From Desulfobacterales bacterium (lineage in GTDB: Bacteria; Desulfobacterota; Desulfobulbia; Desulfobulbales; BM004), in the NCBI GenBank assembly GCA_030621655.1, contig JAUXHH010000086.1:1-6899 (forward strand): a stretch of DNA of 6,899 nt. Direction: 5' to 3'. Positions 1 to 6,416 of this stretch are shown here, piece by piece. The translations under genes were made by a program, and so were the position numbers. The notes beneath the pieces are model-generated. The model saw only the letters and a list, made by a program, of their open reading frames with translations. It made no database searches and was not told the origin of the DNA. Every line of letters starts with the position of its first letter. Within the stretch, counting starts at the first letter, position 1.

Positions 1-32
1 GTTCGAGATGACAAGGGAGTAAAAGAACAAAA

Positions 33-94
33 AAGGGACAGTGTCTGTCAATCATCAACTGTTTAGTTAGTTGATAATTCAATTCTGTCCCCTT
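33..94. repeat. REP/MITE-like palindromic element upstream of metW
   Basis: The outer arms AAGGGACAG (33-41) and CTGTCCCCTT (85-94) are complementary apart from one extra C. Inside them lies a second inverted repeat, ATCATCAACT (51-60) against AGTTGATAAT (69-78), with one mismatch that would be a G-U pair in RNA, closed by an 8-base loop. The whole could fold as a two-tier hairpin of about 60 bases. GGGACAG/CTGTCCC-bounded palindromes of this size are, from general knowledge, typical of dispersed REP-like elements mobilised by Y1 (RAYT-type) transposases. No transposase or second copy is present in this window, so the mobile-element reading is inferred. It is not a clear intrinsic terminator because no T tract follows the outer arm. 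Confidence 0.5.
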
Positions 95-115
95 AATTAC
101 GCAAAACAAAATTAA

Positions 116-760
116 ATGAATCAGCTGGCTGACACAACATCTCTGGAACTCAAGCGTTTTGATCTCCAGATTATTGCATCCTGGATTAAACCAGGCTCAA
201 AAATATTGGATCTTGGCTGCGGTGAAGGCGACCTGCTCCTTTATTTAAAGCAGAATAAAGGGGTCAATGGCACAGGTATCGAAAACCGTGAATCCAAGGC
301 CGCTTTGTGCATCGCAAAGGGTTTATCCGTGCTGCAGGGTGACATCAATGAAGAGGTGCTTGATTACCAGGAAGACACCTTTGATTATGTCATTCTAAGC
401 CAGACACTGCAGCAGGTATATTACCCGGAAAAGCTGCACAAATCTCTTCTTGTAATAGGCAAAAAGGTAATCGTCAGCTTTCCGAACTTCAGCCACTGGT
501 CCATCAGAATGCAGGTGCTGATGACAGGACTTGCTCCCAAAAACGAGCAGCTGCCCTATGAGTGGTATAACACCCCGAACATCCGGGTCATTACCTTGAA
601 AGACTTCAGAAAATTCACCCGGGGCCAGGGCTGCACGGTCCTTAAAGAGGTGGCAATCAACACCCATCATCATGATACCAAGGGACATATTATAAACTTT
701 TTGCCGGATTGGCGTGCCACCTATGGAATTTTCCTCATAGGCAAAGGGGATAAAAAATGA
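116..760 (+). CDS. metW: Methionine biosynthesis protein MetW (SAM-methyltransferase fold)
   Basis: This 214-residue protein matches the MetW family over its full length. Visible landmarks are the start of the conserved core (RFDLQIIASWI, about residues 14-24), the Rossmann SAM-binding motif LDLGCGEG (31-38), an acidic residue after the second strand (GIENRES, 54-60), QGDIN (74-78), SQTLQQV (95-101), SFPNFSHW (121-128) and LPYEWYNTPNIR (146-157). The last two are characteristic of MetW rather than of general methyltransferases. MetW is a cytoplasmic partner of MetX, the homoserine O-acetyltransferase, and is usually encoded directly after metX. Here metX is not visible; the 5' side holds a palindromic element instead. 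The ATG at 116 is chosen because an in-frame TAA stands immediately before it (113-115). No convincing Shine-Dalgarno precedes it, which is odd beside the good sites of the next two genes. It overlaps the next gene by ATGA. Confidence 0.95.
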   Translation: MNQLADTTSLELKRFDLQIIASWIKPGSKILDLGCGEGDLLLYLKQNKGVNGTGIENRESKAALCIAKGLSVLQGDINEEVLDYQEDTFDYVILSQTLQQVYYPEKLHKSLLVIGKKVIVSFPNFSHWSIRMQVLMTGLAPKNEQLPYEWYNTPNIRVITLKDFRKFTRGQGCTVLKEVAINTHHHDTKGHIINFLPDWRATYGIFLIGKGDKK

Positions 761-1755
761 AAAGGAAAAAAGATTTTAAATTTCTCAAATCATACAACCA
801 GTGCGATACAGCTATTGAGCCGGCAACCCTGCTCTATGACAAAGTGCCTGCCGTGGTTAAAAAATTGATAAAACTGCTGGAAGATAAGAACTCGTTCAGT
901 CATGTCGAACCTATCCCGATTCCATCTAATGAGTCTGTGGTGGAACTGATTCATCAGGCCAGGCGCATCCTGTTTCCCGGCTATTTTACCCAGACCACCC
1001 TGGCACAGGCAAACCTGGAATATTACCTGGGCCAGGAAACCACCAGTTTCCTGGAAAACCTTTCTCGCCAGATAATCTCAGCATTCCAGCATGACTGCTT
1101 CCGGCTCGACCTGCCGTGCACGAATTGTGCTGACCAGGGACATGAAATTGCCTTGAAAATTATCCAGGAATTGCCGTCAATCAAAAAACTTATGGATACA
1201 GACATCAGGGCAGCCTTTGAAGGCGATCCTGCAGCCAAAGGATACGATGAGATTATTTTCAGTTATCCGGGACTTCTGGCCATCTCCATTTACAGGTTGG
1301 CCAACCTTCTGCATAAGCAGAAGGTACCGGTTATACCCCGCATCATGACCGAACACGCCCACAGCCTCTCCGGTATTGATATCCATCCGGGAGCAACAAT
1401 CGGCGAAAGTTTTTTCATTGATCACGGTACCGGTGTCGTTATTGGAGAAACGACTGAGATAGGCAATCATGTCAGACTTTATCAGGGTGTGACACTGGGT
1501 GCATTATCCCTGCCAAAAGACGCCGGAGATCAGTTTCGATATAAAAAAAGACATCCAACGATTGAAGATGATGTAATAATATATTCTAATACCACAATTT
1601 TAGGAGGGGAGACCGTCATAGGGGCACGGTCGGTTGTTGGCGGCAACATATGGATAACAGAAAGTGTGCCGCCTGACACAAAAGTCCTTCTTAAGCGCCC
1701 GGAACTCATTTATGCCGGCAACGGCAGAAAAAAAATGCAGAAAAAGGGGAAATAA
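757..1755 (+). CDS. cysE: Serine O-acetyltransferase, EpsC/CysE type
   Basis: The 332-residue enzyme acetylates L-serine with acetyl-CoA to give O-acetylserine, the substrate of the CysK encoded next. The N-terminal half (to about 200) is the alpha-helical SAT domain. The C-terminal half is a left-handed beta-helix of hexapeptide repeats (about 205-310). The catalytic pair is recognisable as D208 in DIHPG and H223 in IDHGTG, spaced 15 residues as in E. coli CysE (D143/H158). A KRHPTI segment (264-269) matches the acetyl-CoA/serine loop, with a few extra residues before it compared with E. coli. The length and N-terminal extension fit the EpsC-type branch. The C-terminus is Lys/Gly-rich (ends MQKKGK) and lacks the terminal isoleucine with which classical CysE docks into CysK. 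The start ATG overlaps the metW stop and has a good ribosome-binding site, AAAGGGGA at 743-750. It is translationally coupled to both neighbours. Confidence 0.93.
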   Translation: MKRKKDFKFLKSYNQCDTAIEPATLLYDKVPAVVKKLIKLLEDKNSFSHVEPIPIPSNESVVELIHQARRILFPGYFTQTTLAQANLEYYLGQETTSFLENLSRQIISAFQHDCFRLDLPCTNCADQGHEIALKIIQELPSIKKLMDTDIRAAFEGDPAAKGYDEIIFSYPGLLAISIYRLANLLHKQKVPVIPRIMTEHAHSLSGIDIHPGATIGESFFIDHGTGVVIGETTEIGNHVRLYQGVTLGALSLPKDAGDQFRYKKRHPTIEDDVIIYSNTTILGGETVIGARSVVGGNIWITESVPPDTKVLLKRPELIYAGNGRKKMQKKGK

Positions 1756-1757
1756 CC

Positions 1758-2894
1758 ATGGCAGGAATCAAGACGGATATTTCGGGGGTTGTTGGAAAAA
1801 CTCCCCTGGTCAGGCTGAACAGAATATCAAAAGGACTCAATGCTACAATCCTGGCAAAGCTCGAATTTCAGAATCCCCTGGCCAGTGTAAAAGACCGTAT
1901 TGGTGTCTCCATGATAGAAGCGGCGGAGATCCAGGGTCTGATCGATCCCCATACCACCATTGTTGAGCCAACCAGCGGCAACACAGGCATTGCCCTTGCC
2001 TTTGTCTGCGCTGCAAAAAAGTACCGACTGCTCCTTACCATGCCCGAAACCATGAGTGTAGAGCGCAGAGCCCTGCTTCGACACCTTGGAGCAGAACTTT
2101 TTCTGACTCCGGGCAAAGAAGGCATGAAAGGTGCCATTGCAAAAGCAGAAGACATTCTGGCTCATAACCCCCAGGCTTATATGCCAAATCAGTTTGCCAA
2201 TCCGGCAAATCCTGAAATCCACCGTAAAACAACTGCTGAAGAGATTTGGAGCGATACGGGGGGCCAGGTTGATATCCTGATTTCCGGGGTCGGTACCGGT
2301 GGCACTATTACCGGAGTTGCAGAGGTCATCAAGGCCCGCAAGCCTTCTTTCAAGGCAGTAGCCATAGAACCTGCAGATTCACCGATTCTTTCCGGCGGTA
2401 AACCCGGTCCCCATAAAATCCAGGGTATCGGTGCCGGATTTGTTCCCGATGTATTAAATATCAACATCATCGACGAAATTGTCACAGTTACCAACGAGGA
2501 TGCTTTTGAAACAGCCCGACAGGTTGCCAGACTGGAAGGAATTCTCTGTGGAATTTCATCAGGTGCAGCGGTTTGGGCAGCAATGCAGATAGCAGTACGT
2601 TCGGAAAACGCAGGAAAGCAGATCGTAGTCATACTGCCTTCGACCGGGGAACGGTATCTGTCAACCGATCTCTTTATTAAAGAGGAGCGGAAAACTATGG
2701 CAGCAGCAAAAAAACCTGCGGCCAGAAAGGCAGTTCTCAAGAAAGTGGCAATCAAGAAAACCACTTCAAAGAAGGCAACTTCCCCAAAAGTAGCAGCCAA
2801 GAAAACCACTGTAAAGAAGGCGGCACCAAAGAAAACCACTGCTAAAAAGGCAACTCCGAAGAAGAAAGCAACCGGCAAGGCAAAGAAAAAATAG
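1758..2894 (+). CDS. cysK: Cysteine synthase A with Lys-rich histone-like C-terminal tail
   Basis: Residues 1 to about 310 are a standard PLP-dependent O-acetylserine sulfhydrylase, which makes cysteine from O-acetylserine and sulfide. Landmarks are K45 in SVKDR (PLP Schiff base), the substrate loop PTSGNTG (71-77), the PLP phosphate loop GVGTGGT (177-183), GIGAGFVP (223-230) and GISSGAA (265-271), followed by the usual terminal [13 protein letters not shown]. Ordinary CysK proteins stop near this point (about 305-325 residues). Here the frame continues to 378 residues with a tail (314-378) holding 25 Lys and 1 Arg in 65 positions, arranged as KKTT, KKAAP and AKKATP units. This resembles histone H1-like bacterial tails such as those of AlgP or mycobacterial MDP1/HU. 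The start is supported by AAAAAGGGGA (1741-1750), and only two bases separate it from the previous stop. The CysK assignment is certain. Whether the tail is a true fusion, a readthrough after a lost stop, or partly a separate product is open. Confidence 0.95.
   Translation: MAGIKTDISGVVGKTPLVRLNRISKGLNATILAKLEFQNPLASVKDRIGVSMIEAAEIQGLIDPHTTIVEPTSGNTGIALAFVCAAKKYRLLLTMPETMSVERRALLRHLGAELFLTPGKEGMKGAIAKAEDILAHNPQAYMPNQFANPANPEIHRKTTAEEIWSDTGGQVDILISGVGTGGTITGVAEVIKARKPSFKAVAIEPADSPILSGGKPGPHKIQGIGAGFVPDVLNINIIDEIVTVTNEDAFETARQVARLEGILCGISSGAAVWAAMQIAVRSENAGKQIVVILPSTGERYLSTDLFIKEERKTMAAAKKPAARKAVLKKVAIKKTTSKKATSPKVAAKKTTVKKAAPKKTTAKKATPKKKATGKAKKK
2681..2699 (+). promoter_or_regulatory. Internal ribosome-binding site and in-frame ATG at the CysK tail junction
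   Basis: AGAGGAG at 2681-2687 lies 9 bases before an ATG at 2697 that is in frame with cysK (Met314). It stands precisely where the catalytic domain ends and the Lys-rich tail begins. Its match to Shine-Dalgarno is as good as that of the annotated starts of the operon. Just before it, TAA at 2678-2680 is present in another frame, directly after the codons for the canonical CysK ending DLF. These features suggest that a separate gene once began, or still begins, here. Confidence 0.5.
2697..2894 (+). CDS. Possible independent 65-residue histone-like protein nested in the cysK 3' end
   Basis: If translation starts at the internal ATG, the product would be a 65-residue, strongly basic protein of Lys, Ala, Thr and Pro with no aromatic residues and no acidic residues. 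Small proteins of this composition, such as H1-like nucleoid proteins and the AlgP tail, bind DNA or RNA without a folded domain. The evidence is the well-placed AGAGGAG site and the exact coincidence of the ATG with the domain boundary. Against it, there is no stop separating it from cysK, so it could simply be the tail of the enzyme. It is an alternative reading of the same DNA, not an extra locus. Confidence 0.35.
   Translation: MAAAKKPAARKAVLKKVAIKKTTSKKATSPKVAAKKTTVKKAAPKKTTAKKATPKKKATGKAKKK
2754..2840 (+). repeat. In-frame degenerate repeats coding the Lys-rich tail
   Basis: The 12-mer AAGAAAACCACT occurs three times, at 2754-2765, 2799-2810 and 2829-2840. The spacings are 45 and 30 bases, both multiples of 15, so each copy falls in the same codon phase (KKTT) and the tail follows a five-residue period. 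Between copies the sequence AAGAAGGC recurs in degenerate form. Such arrays commonly grow and shrink by slippage, so tail length probably varies between strains. Confidence 0.75.
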
Positions 2895-2968
2895 TCCGCT
2901 GGAATTATTTGAAATTGATCATGCCGAACTGTTACTGCTTTATTCTATCATGGCAATTCCTGCTCCAC

Positions 2969-3229
2969 TTATTGTTGCTGCAGGGTTTTATCCATTGATT
3001 CCAGCCTTTCATCACCAAGGTTCTGAGTGTTGCGGGCTTTATCCATAGGAGTACGTATCTTTTTTACCGCTTTCTCAGCTGTCTCGTCGGTCATCTGCTC
3101 TATCCTGCCCTTTTCCTCAATTTCCTCAGCCTGCTGCTCATCATTTTTTGTGCAACCGGCCTGAAAAACCCAAACAAACCCGATTGCTGCAACACCCAGG
3201 AAATAATGGAGAGATTTTTTATGTATCAT
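2969..3229 (-). CDS. Small putative lipoprotein of unknown function
   Basis: The product has 86 residues if it starts at the ATG at 3229. That start is preferred over the in-frame TTG at 3244 because AAAAGGA lies about five bases before the ATG. The N-terminus is a signal sequence: basic residues (HKK), a hydrophobic stretch (about 8-22) and FQAGC, with Cys26 as a possible lipidation site. The box is not ideal because the -3 position is Gln. The mature part is polar and predicted helical, rich in Glu, Lys and Gln, and contains RIEQMTDETAEKAV and a MDKARNTQNL stretch. It has no haem motif or enzymatic signature. I do not recognise the family. It follows the multihaem cytochrome gene on the same strand after about 83 bases, so it may be co-transcribed and act with it in the envelope. 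It converges on cysK, with 74 bases between the two stops. Confidence 0.65.
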   Translation of the reverse strand: MIHKKSLHYFLGVAAIGFVWVFQAGCTKNDEQQAEEIEEKGRIEQMTDETAEKAVKKIRTPMDKARNTQNLGDERLESMDKTLQQQ

Positions 3230-3312
3230 TTTTTCCTTTTCCAATCTTTATGGTTGTCAGGGCCAAATTCGCCATACAACAAACTTCTGATATCGATATA
3301 ATAACAAATCCG

Positions 3313-5139
3313 CTATTGAACCGTTGTCCGGATAGCGGCGACCTCCTGGCCCATCTTGTCAGCTTTTCGGTATAAAAACATAAAACGGTTGACTTCCGGC
3401 AAATCCTCATCCTTTGCCAGATCCTTGACAAAGGAATAGGATACCGGAGTGAAGAGCAGCCTTGCAGTTATAGTAAAAGGTCCATTATGCTCCGAAGTAT
3501 CAATCCTGTAGGTCACCTGGTCCGAACCTCCAATAAAATCCCCATCTGAAAGCGCCATGCCGAAGACACCGATATCAGCAGGTACTGCAGTCTTGTCAAA
3601 TCCGTCTGGCAGCAGCCTGTTATCCTTGGCATATTTTGCAGCACGTAGGAGAGTAAAGGTTACTTCATTGTCAGTGTTGAGCATAATTCCCTCATAAATC
3701 TGGACCTGATCCGGCCTGGTGATCTCATCATAATGCTTTTCATAACCCATGCTGTCGCTATCAGCATCATTACCCTCAATACTTCCGTCAGCAAGTGGTT
3801 TGCCCGATTCAAAAACCACCTGCCCGGATGCATCCTCCACCATCAGGTGTATCCAGGTTCTCCGGGTTGGAATACCTGAAGGGAATTTATGCCCGACTTT
3901 ATTATCTACCTTAAGTTCTGCTGTTATCTCATTACCCCGATGCTTGAGGCCGACTACTGATAAGCTGGCGGTTTCATTCTGCAGTTGGTGCATGGTGCGT
4001 TCTTTGGTGTCCTCTATTCCATCAGTGGAGGCTGAAATCTGCAAACTTCCAATATTGTCCTGCAGGATATTGAGCATGAAAACATTGCCCCCCACAAAAT
4101 GATGCTGGGAAAAATGGTCTTTGGGTTCTGCTTCCGGCGGGGCCCAGTTGGCAATGCTGACACCACCGGCCTCTGAATGAGGCATATGGCACTCCTGACA
4201 GATCTTGCCCTGGCCGGGATTCTCCCCAATATCATATCGATTTTCAACATTTACTCCAAAATCGCTGTATTTCCACTCCAGATAAGGAGTCTGCTCCGGG
4301 AATTCACCGGCCACGTTGCCCTGGCCATCCACAAATGGTGTATACAGGGTATGACAGGCGGCACAGAGGGCTGAATCATTCATCTGTGAACCAAATACCG
4401 GGGTGTAGCCGACGCTCTGCTGCATTGTTTTCTGCACCGGATCTTTATACGGGCCGAAAATCTTCCTTTCCGGCGCTTTTCCCCCTGTATCGATGACAAA
4501 TTTGCCGCTGAAACTTTCCTTCCGGCCTAAATTCTCATCCTGGACCTGATGACAGAGCGAGCAGGAAACGCCGTCCATGGCAGCGCCATGGAGATCATTT
4601 TGAGGACTCAATAACCCATTATCGAATATTACCCTTTCCCCTCCTTGTTTGTATGCCTGGGTCCAGGCCATTGGCATATGACAGGTAGCGCATTTTTCCT
4701 CAATAACCTTTTTCAGGCCAGGATTACGCTTTACCTCTGAGCTGACTTTTGCCAACCAGAGAGGGTCTTTGGCTGCATTAGCCATCATTGTCGAACGCCA
4801 GTGTCCCGGAATCGACATATCGTTTCCCGCGCTGTCGACCAGGAGTTCATGACAGACAGCACAACGGGAGGAACCTATAAAATTCTCTGTTTCAAAAATT
4901 GCCAACCCTCCCCCGGGCCTGGGATTGTTATTCTCCGGCCTGCTGTAATAGTTGGTGACATCAAGTACTTTGGCATCATCTCCTGCCTTGTCGATACTTA
5001 TCGGGGCAGGTGCCGGTTCAAGCGAAACTTCCGGTGTAACCCCGGTGCCGGCAGCACAGGAAACAAACTGGCCTGCAAATAAAAGCAGGGTAATGAGATG
5101 GACTGCCTTATTTTTTCTGAACACCTGTCTCCGGGACAT
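3313..5139 (-). CDS. Five-haem c-type cytochrome, putative lipoprotein (cytochrome c554-like)
   Basis: This is a 608-residue exported electron-transfer protein. The N-terminus has basic residues, a hydrophobic segment (about 13-25) and FVSC with Cys28 as a likely lipid anchor, then a Pro/Ala-rich linker. Five CxxCH haem-attachment motifs are visible: CAVCH (93-97), CATCH (150-154), CSLCH (193-197), CAACH (259-263) and CQECH (314-318). Extra histidines that could be distal ligands include H113, H184 and the HH pair at 346-347. The haem-free C-terminal third starts around residue 390 and carries VGHKFPSGIPTRRTWIHL (415-432). From memory, this motif is typical of a C-terminal beta-rich domain in cytochrome c554-like multihaem proteins of Desulfobacterota. 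It probably transfers electrons in the periplasm or at the outer membrane; the donor and acceptor cannot be read from sequence. The start is well supported by GGAGGAAG about six bases before the ATG. Confidence 0.92.
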   Translation of the reverse strand: MSRRQVFRKNKAVHLITLLLFAGQFVSCAAGTGVTPEVSLEPAPAPISIDKAGDDAKVLDVTNYYSRPENNNPRPGGGLAIFETENFIGSSRCAVCHELLVDSAGNDMSIPGHWRSTMMANAAKDPLWLAKVSSEVKRNPGLKKVIEEKCATCHMPMAWTQAYKQGGERVIFDNGLLSPQNDLHGAAMDGVSCSLCHQVQDENLGRKESFSGKFVIDTGGKAPERKIFGPYKDPVQKTMQQSVGYTPVFGSQMNDSALCAACHTLYTPFVDGQGNVAGEFPEQTPYLEWKYSDFGVNVENRYDIGENPGQGKICQECHMPHSEAGGVSIANWAPPEAEPKDHFSQHHFVGGNVFMLNILQDNIGSLQISASTDGIEDTKERTMHQLQNETASLSVVGLKHRGNEITAELKVDNKVGHKFPSGIPTRRTWIHLMVEDASGQVVFESGKPLADGSIEGNDADSDSMGYEKHYDEITRPDQVQIYEGIMLNTDNEVTFTLLRAAKYAKDNRLLPDGFDKTAVPADIGVFGMALSDGDFIGGSDQVTYRIDTSEHNGPFTITARLLFTPVSYSFVKDLAKDEDLPEVNRFMFLYRKADKMGQEVAAIRTTVQ

Positions 5140-5201
5140 AGTTGGCTTCCTCCGCTGGCAATTAATCCTTGCTGTTTTTATATGTTTTTAAGATACGTTA
5201 A

Positions 5202-5231
5202 ATATTTGTCTTAAATGCAAATCTTTGTCAA
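5202..5231 (-). promoter_or_regulatory. Candidate sigma-70 promoter for the cytochrome gene
   Basis: On the minus strand a perfect -35 hexamer TTGACA (5231-5226) is followed after 18 bases by AAATAT (5207-5202), a poor -10 with three of six consensus bases. It lies about 63 bases before the cytochrome start codon. The sequence TTTGTC occurs twice on the plus strand, at 5205-5210 and 5224-5229, 19 bases apart and overlapping both promoter elements. This could be a tandem regulator site or chance in AT-rich DNA. Confidence 0.3.
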
Positions 5232-5271
5232 TCCATTAATGAAAAAATCATGCCCAAATTAATTCAGCGGG

Positions 5272-5286
5272 ACTGTTGCAAACAGT
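5272..5286. repeat. Short inverted repeat in the divergent promoter region
   Basis: ACTGTT (5272-5277) and AACAGT (5281-5286) are perfect complements around GCA. The right part of this repeat, TGTTGCAAA (5274-5282), recurs at 5316-5324, 42 bases downstream, which is about four helical turns. A shared operator for the two divergent genes is possible. The arms are short and no known consensus fits. Confidence 0.3.
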
Positions 5287-5359
5287 TAAATTGAATTCCA
5301 CAAAATAATGCCAAATGTTGCAAAACTACGTGGTTACAATTATTTTTTTATGCTAAGAA

Positions 5360-5388
5360 TTGACTTTCCGTTTCTGTTAATAAATTAA
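5360..5388 (+). promoter_or_regulatory. Weak candidate promoter for the PhnD-like gene
   Basis: TTGACT at 5360-5365 matches five of six -35 bases and is followed by the AT-rich run TTAATAAATTAA (5378-5389), in which no hexamer at ideal spacing matches -10 well. It lies about 65-90 bases before the start codon. It is the best candidate on this strand but is not strong. Confidence 0.22.
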
Positions 5389-5454
5389 CTGGTTTCAGGG
5401 CCTGTTAAGATCATATTTACGCAAAATATCTTTGGCCTGTGCAATGGGCTCATT

Positions 5455-6366
5455 ATGATTACCCTCTATTTAAGAAAAAACTTCTTCATATTTCTGGTCC
5501 TGTTTATTCAGACCTTTGCCGCTTTCATCTCCATGGCGTCAGAGACAGATTCCCGGGGAAAAAGCCTCGTAATAGGCCTGCTGCCTGAGATGAACATATT
5601 CAAGCAGAGAGAACGCTTTGAACTCCTTGCGTCCTACTTGAGTGATCACATGGGAATTGAAGTCGAGCTTAAAATGCTGAGCTACGGCAACATTATTGAA
5701 AAATTCAAAGAGGAGGAGATTGACGCTGCCTTTCTCGGCTCCTTTACAGGGGCCCTGGCCATCAGCCAGTTAGGTGTTGTACCCCTCGTCCGACCTATCA
5801 ATATGGACAACACATCAACCTATCAGGGATATATTTTTGCCAGAAAGGACAGCAACATTACATCAGTGGCCGACATGAAGGGCAAATCCCTGGCCCTGGT
5901 TGAAAAAACAACAGCCGGATTTGTCTTCCCCATAGCCTGGCTCAAGCGACATGAGGTTGATGATATAAACACTTATCTGAATGAACAATTTATTTCCGGC
6001 AGCCATGACAGGACAATTTCTTTGGTGCTGAACGGTAAGGCAGATTTAGGAGCAGCAAAAAGTACCATTTATAAAAGCATGCGTAAATGGCAACCACGGA
6101 TTGACAGAGAACTCGTTATTCTGGCAAACTCACCAAAGGTTCCATCCAACACATTTTGCGTAAGTAAAAAAATTGACCGGCAATACAGAGAACAATTAAA
6201 AGACCTGTTACTGAACCTGCGAGGAGACCCGGGAGGCAGAGAGGTACTCAAACAACTGGGCGCAAAACGGTTCATAGAAACCGACAAGGACCAATACCAG
6301 CCAGTGTTTGACCTGGCAAAAGAAGCAGGCATAGACCTGAAAAAATATGCCTTTCAGAGTCCCTGA
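5455..6366 (+). CDS. PhnD-type periplasmic substrate-binding protein
   Basis: The product has 303 residues with an N-terminal signal peptide: K8 within a short polar start, a hydrophobic core at about 9-26, and probable cleavage after SMA near residue 28. The mature part follows the phosphate/phosphonate-binding (PhnD-like) fold. GLLPE (41-45) opens the domain, then come LLASYLSDHMG (57-67), EEIDAAFLGSFTGAL (87-101), YQGYIFARKDSNI (123-135), the very typical VADMKGKSLALVEKTTAG (138-155), SGSHDRTISLVLNGKADLGA (181-200) and VPSNTFCVSKK (229-239). No ABC permease or ATPase gene follows. The next gene, 50 bases downstream, is a membrane sensor, so this protein more likely presents a ligand to that sensor than feeds a transporter; the ligand is unknown. 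The start is the only in-frame choice that keeps the signal peptide, although no good Shine-Dalgarno is visible. Confidence 0.9.
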   Translation: MITLYLRKNFFIFLVLFIQTFAAFISMASETDSRGKSLVIGLLPEMNIFKQRERFELLASYLSDHMGIEVELKMLSYGNIIEKFKEEEIDAAFLGSFTGALAISQLGVVPLVRPINMDNTSTYQGYIFARKDSNITSVADMKGKSLALVEKTTAGFVFPIAWLKRHEVDDINTYLNEQFISGSHDRTISLVLNGKADLGAAKSTIYKSMRKWQPRIDRELVILANSPKVPSNTFCVSKKIDRQYREQLKDLLLNLRGDPGGREVLKQLGAKRFIETDKDQYQPVFDLAKEAGIDLKKYAFQSP

Positions 6367-6416
6367 ATTATAAATTATAGAGAATGACACTAATCTTCAT
6401 ATGATTGGTTAATTCG

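Larger units (their letters stand above)
5140..5454. other. Divergent AT-rich intergenic region with candidate control elements
   Basis: These 315 bases separate the cytochrome gene (leftward) from the substrate-binding protein gene (rightward) and contain no credible gene. They must hold the promoters for both directions. Visible elements are a perfect TTGACA on the minus strand, a TTGACT on the plus strand, a short inverted repeat around GCA at 5272-5286, a direct repeat TGTTGCAAA at 5274-5282 and 5316-5324 (42 bases apart), and an inverted repeat ATATTT/AAATAT at 5413-5429. None matches a regulator site that I can name. Confidence 0.6.

Noticed and set aside
1..22. Possible 3' end of an upstream gene: a frame reading FEMTRE then a stop at 20-22.
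   Set aside because: Six residues are too few to identify a protein, and another frame stays open to 64-66. It could be metX but nothing shows it.
1323..2300. The 9-mer GGTACCGGT occurs three times (1323, 1426, 2292).
   Set aside because: Two copies encode Gly-Thr-Gly in conserved motifs and the third is in a different frame. This fits coding constraint plus chance.
2189..2878. Long open frame on the minus strand opposite the cysK 3' half.
   Set aside because: It is the complement of cysK. Its Phe/Ala/Val-rich start is just the reverse of the Lys-rich tail codons, and cysK is beyond doubt.
2901..2960. Inverted segments GGAATT/AATTCC and CATG/CATG between the convergent cysK and lipoprotein genes, as a possible bidirectional terminator.
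   Set aside because: The stems are short, interrupted and AT-rich, the loop is large, and no T tract follows in either direction.
3290..3299. Palindrome ATATCGATAT just after the cytochrome stop codon.
   Set aside because: It is only 10 bases and AT-rich, with no second copy or known site.
4574..4592. Perfect 8-base inverted repeat TCCATGGC/GCCATGGA with a 3-base loop.
   Set aside because: It lies inside the cytochrome gene where it codes for conserved-looking residues (HGAAMDG) before the third haem motif. It is most simply a coding coincidence.
5272..5324. TTGCA-containing sites as possible sigma-54 promoters.
   Set aside because: The required GG at ten bases before the GC is absent at both copies.
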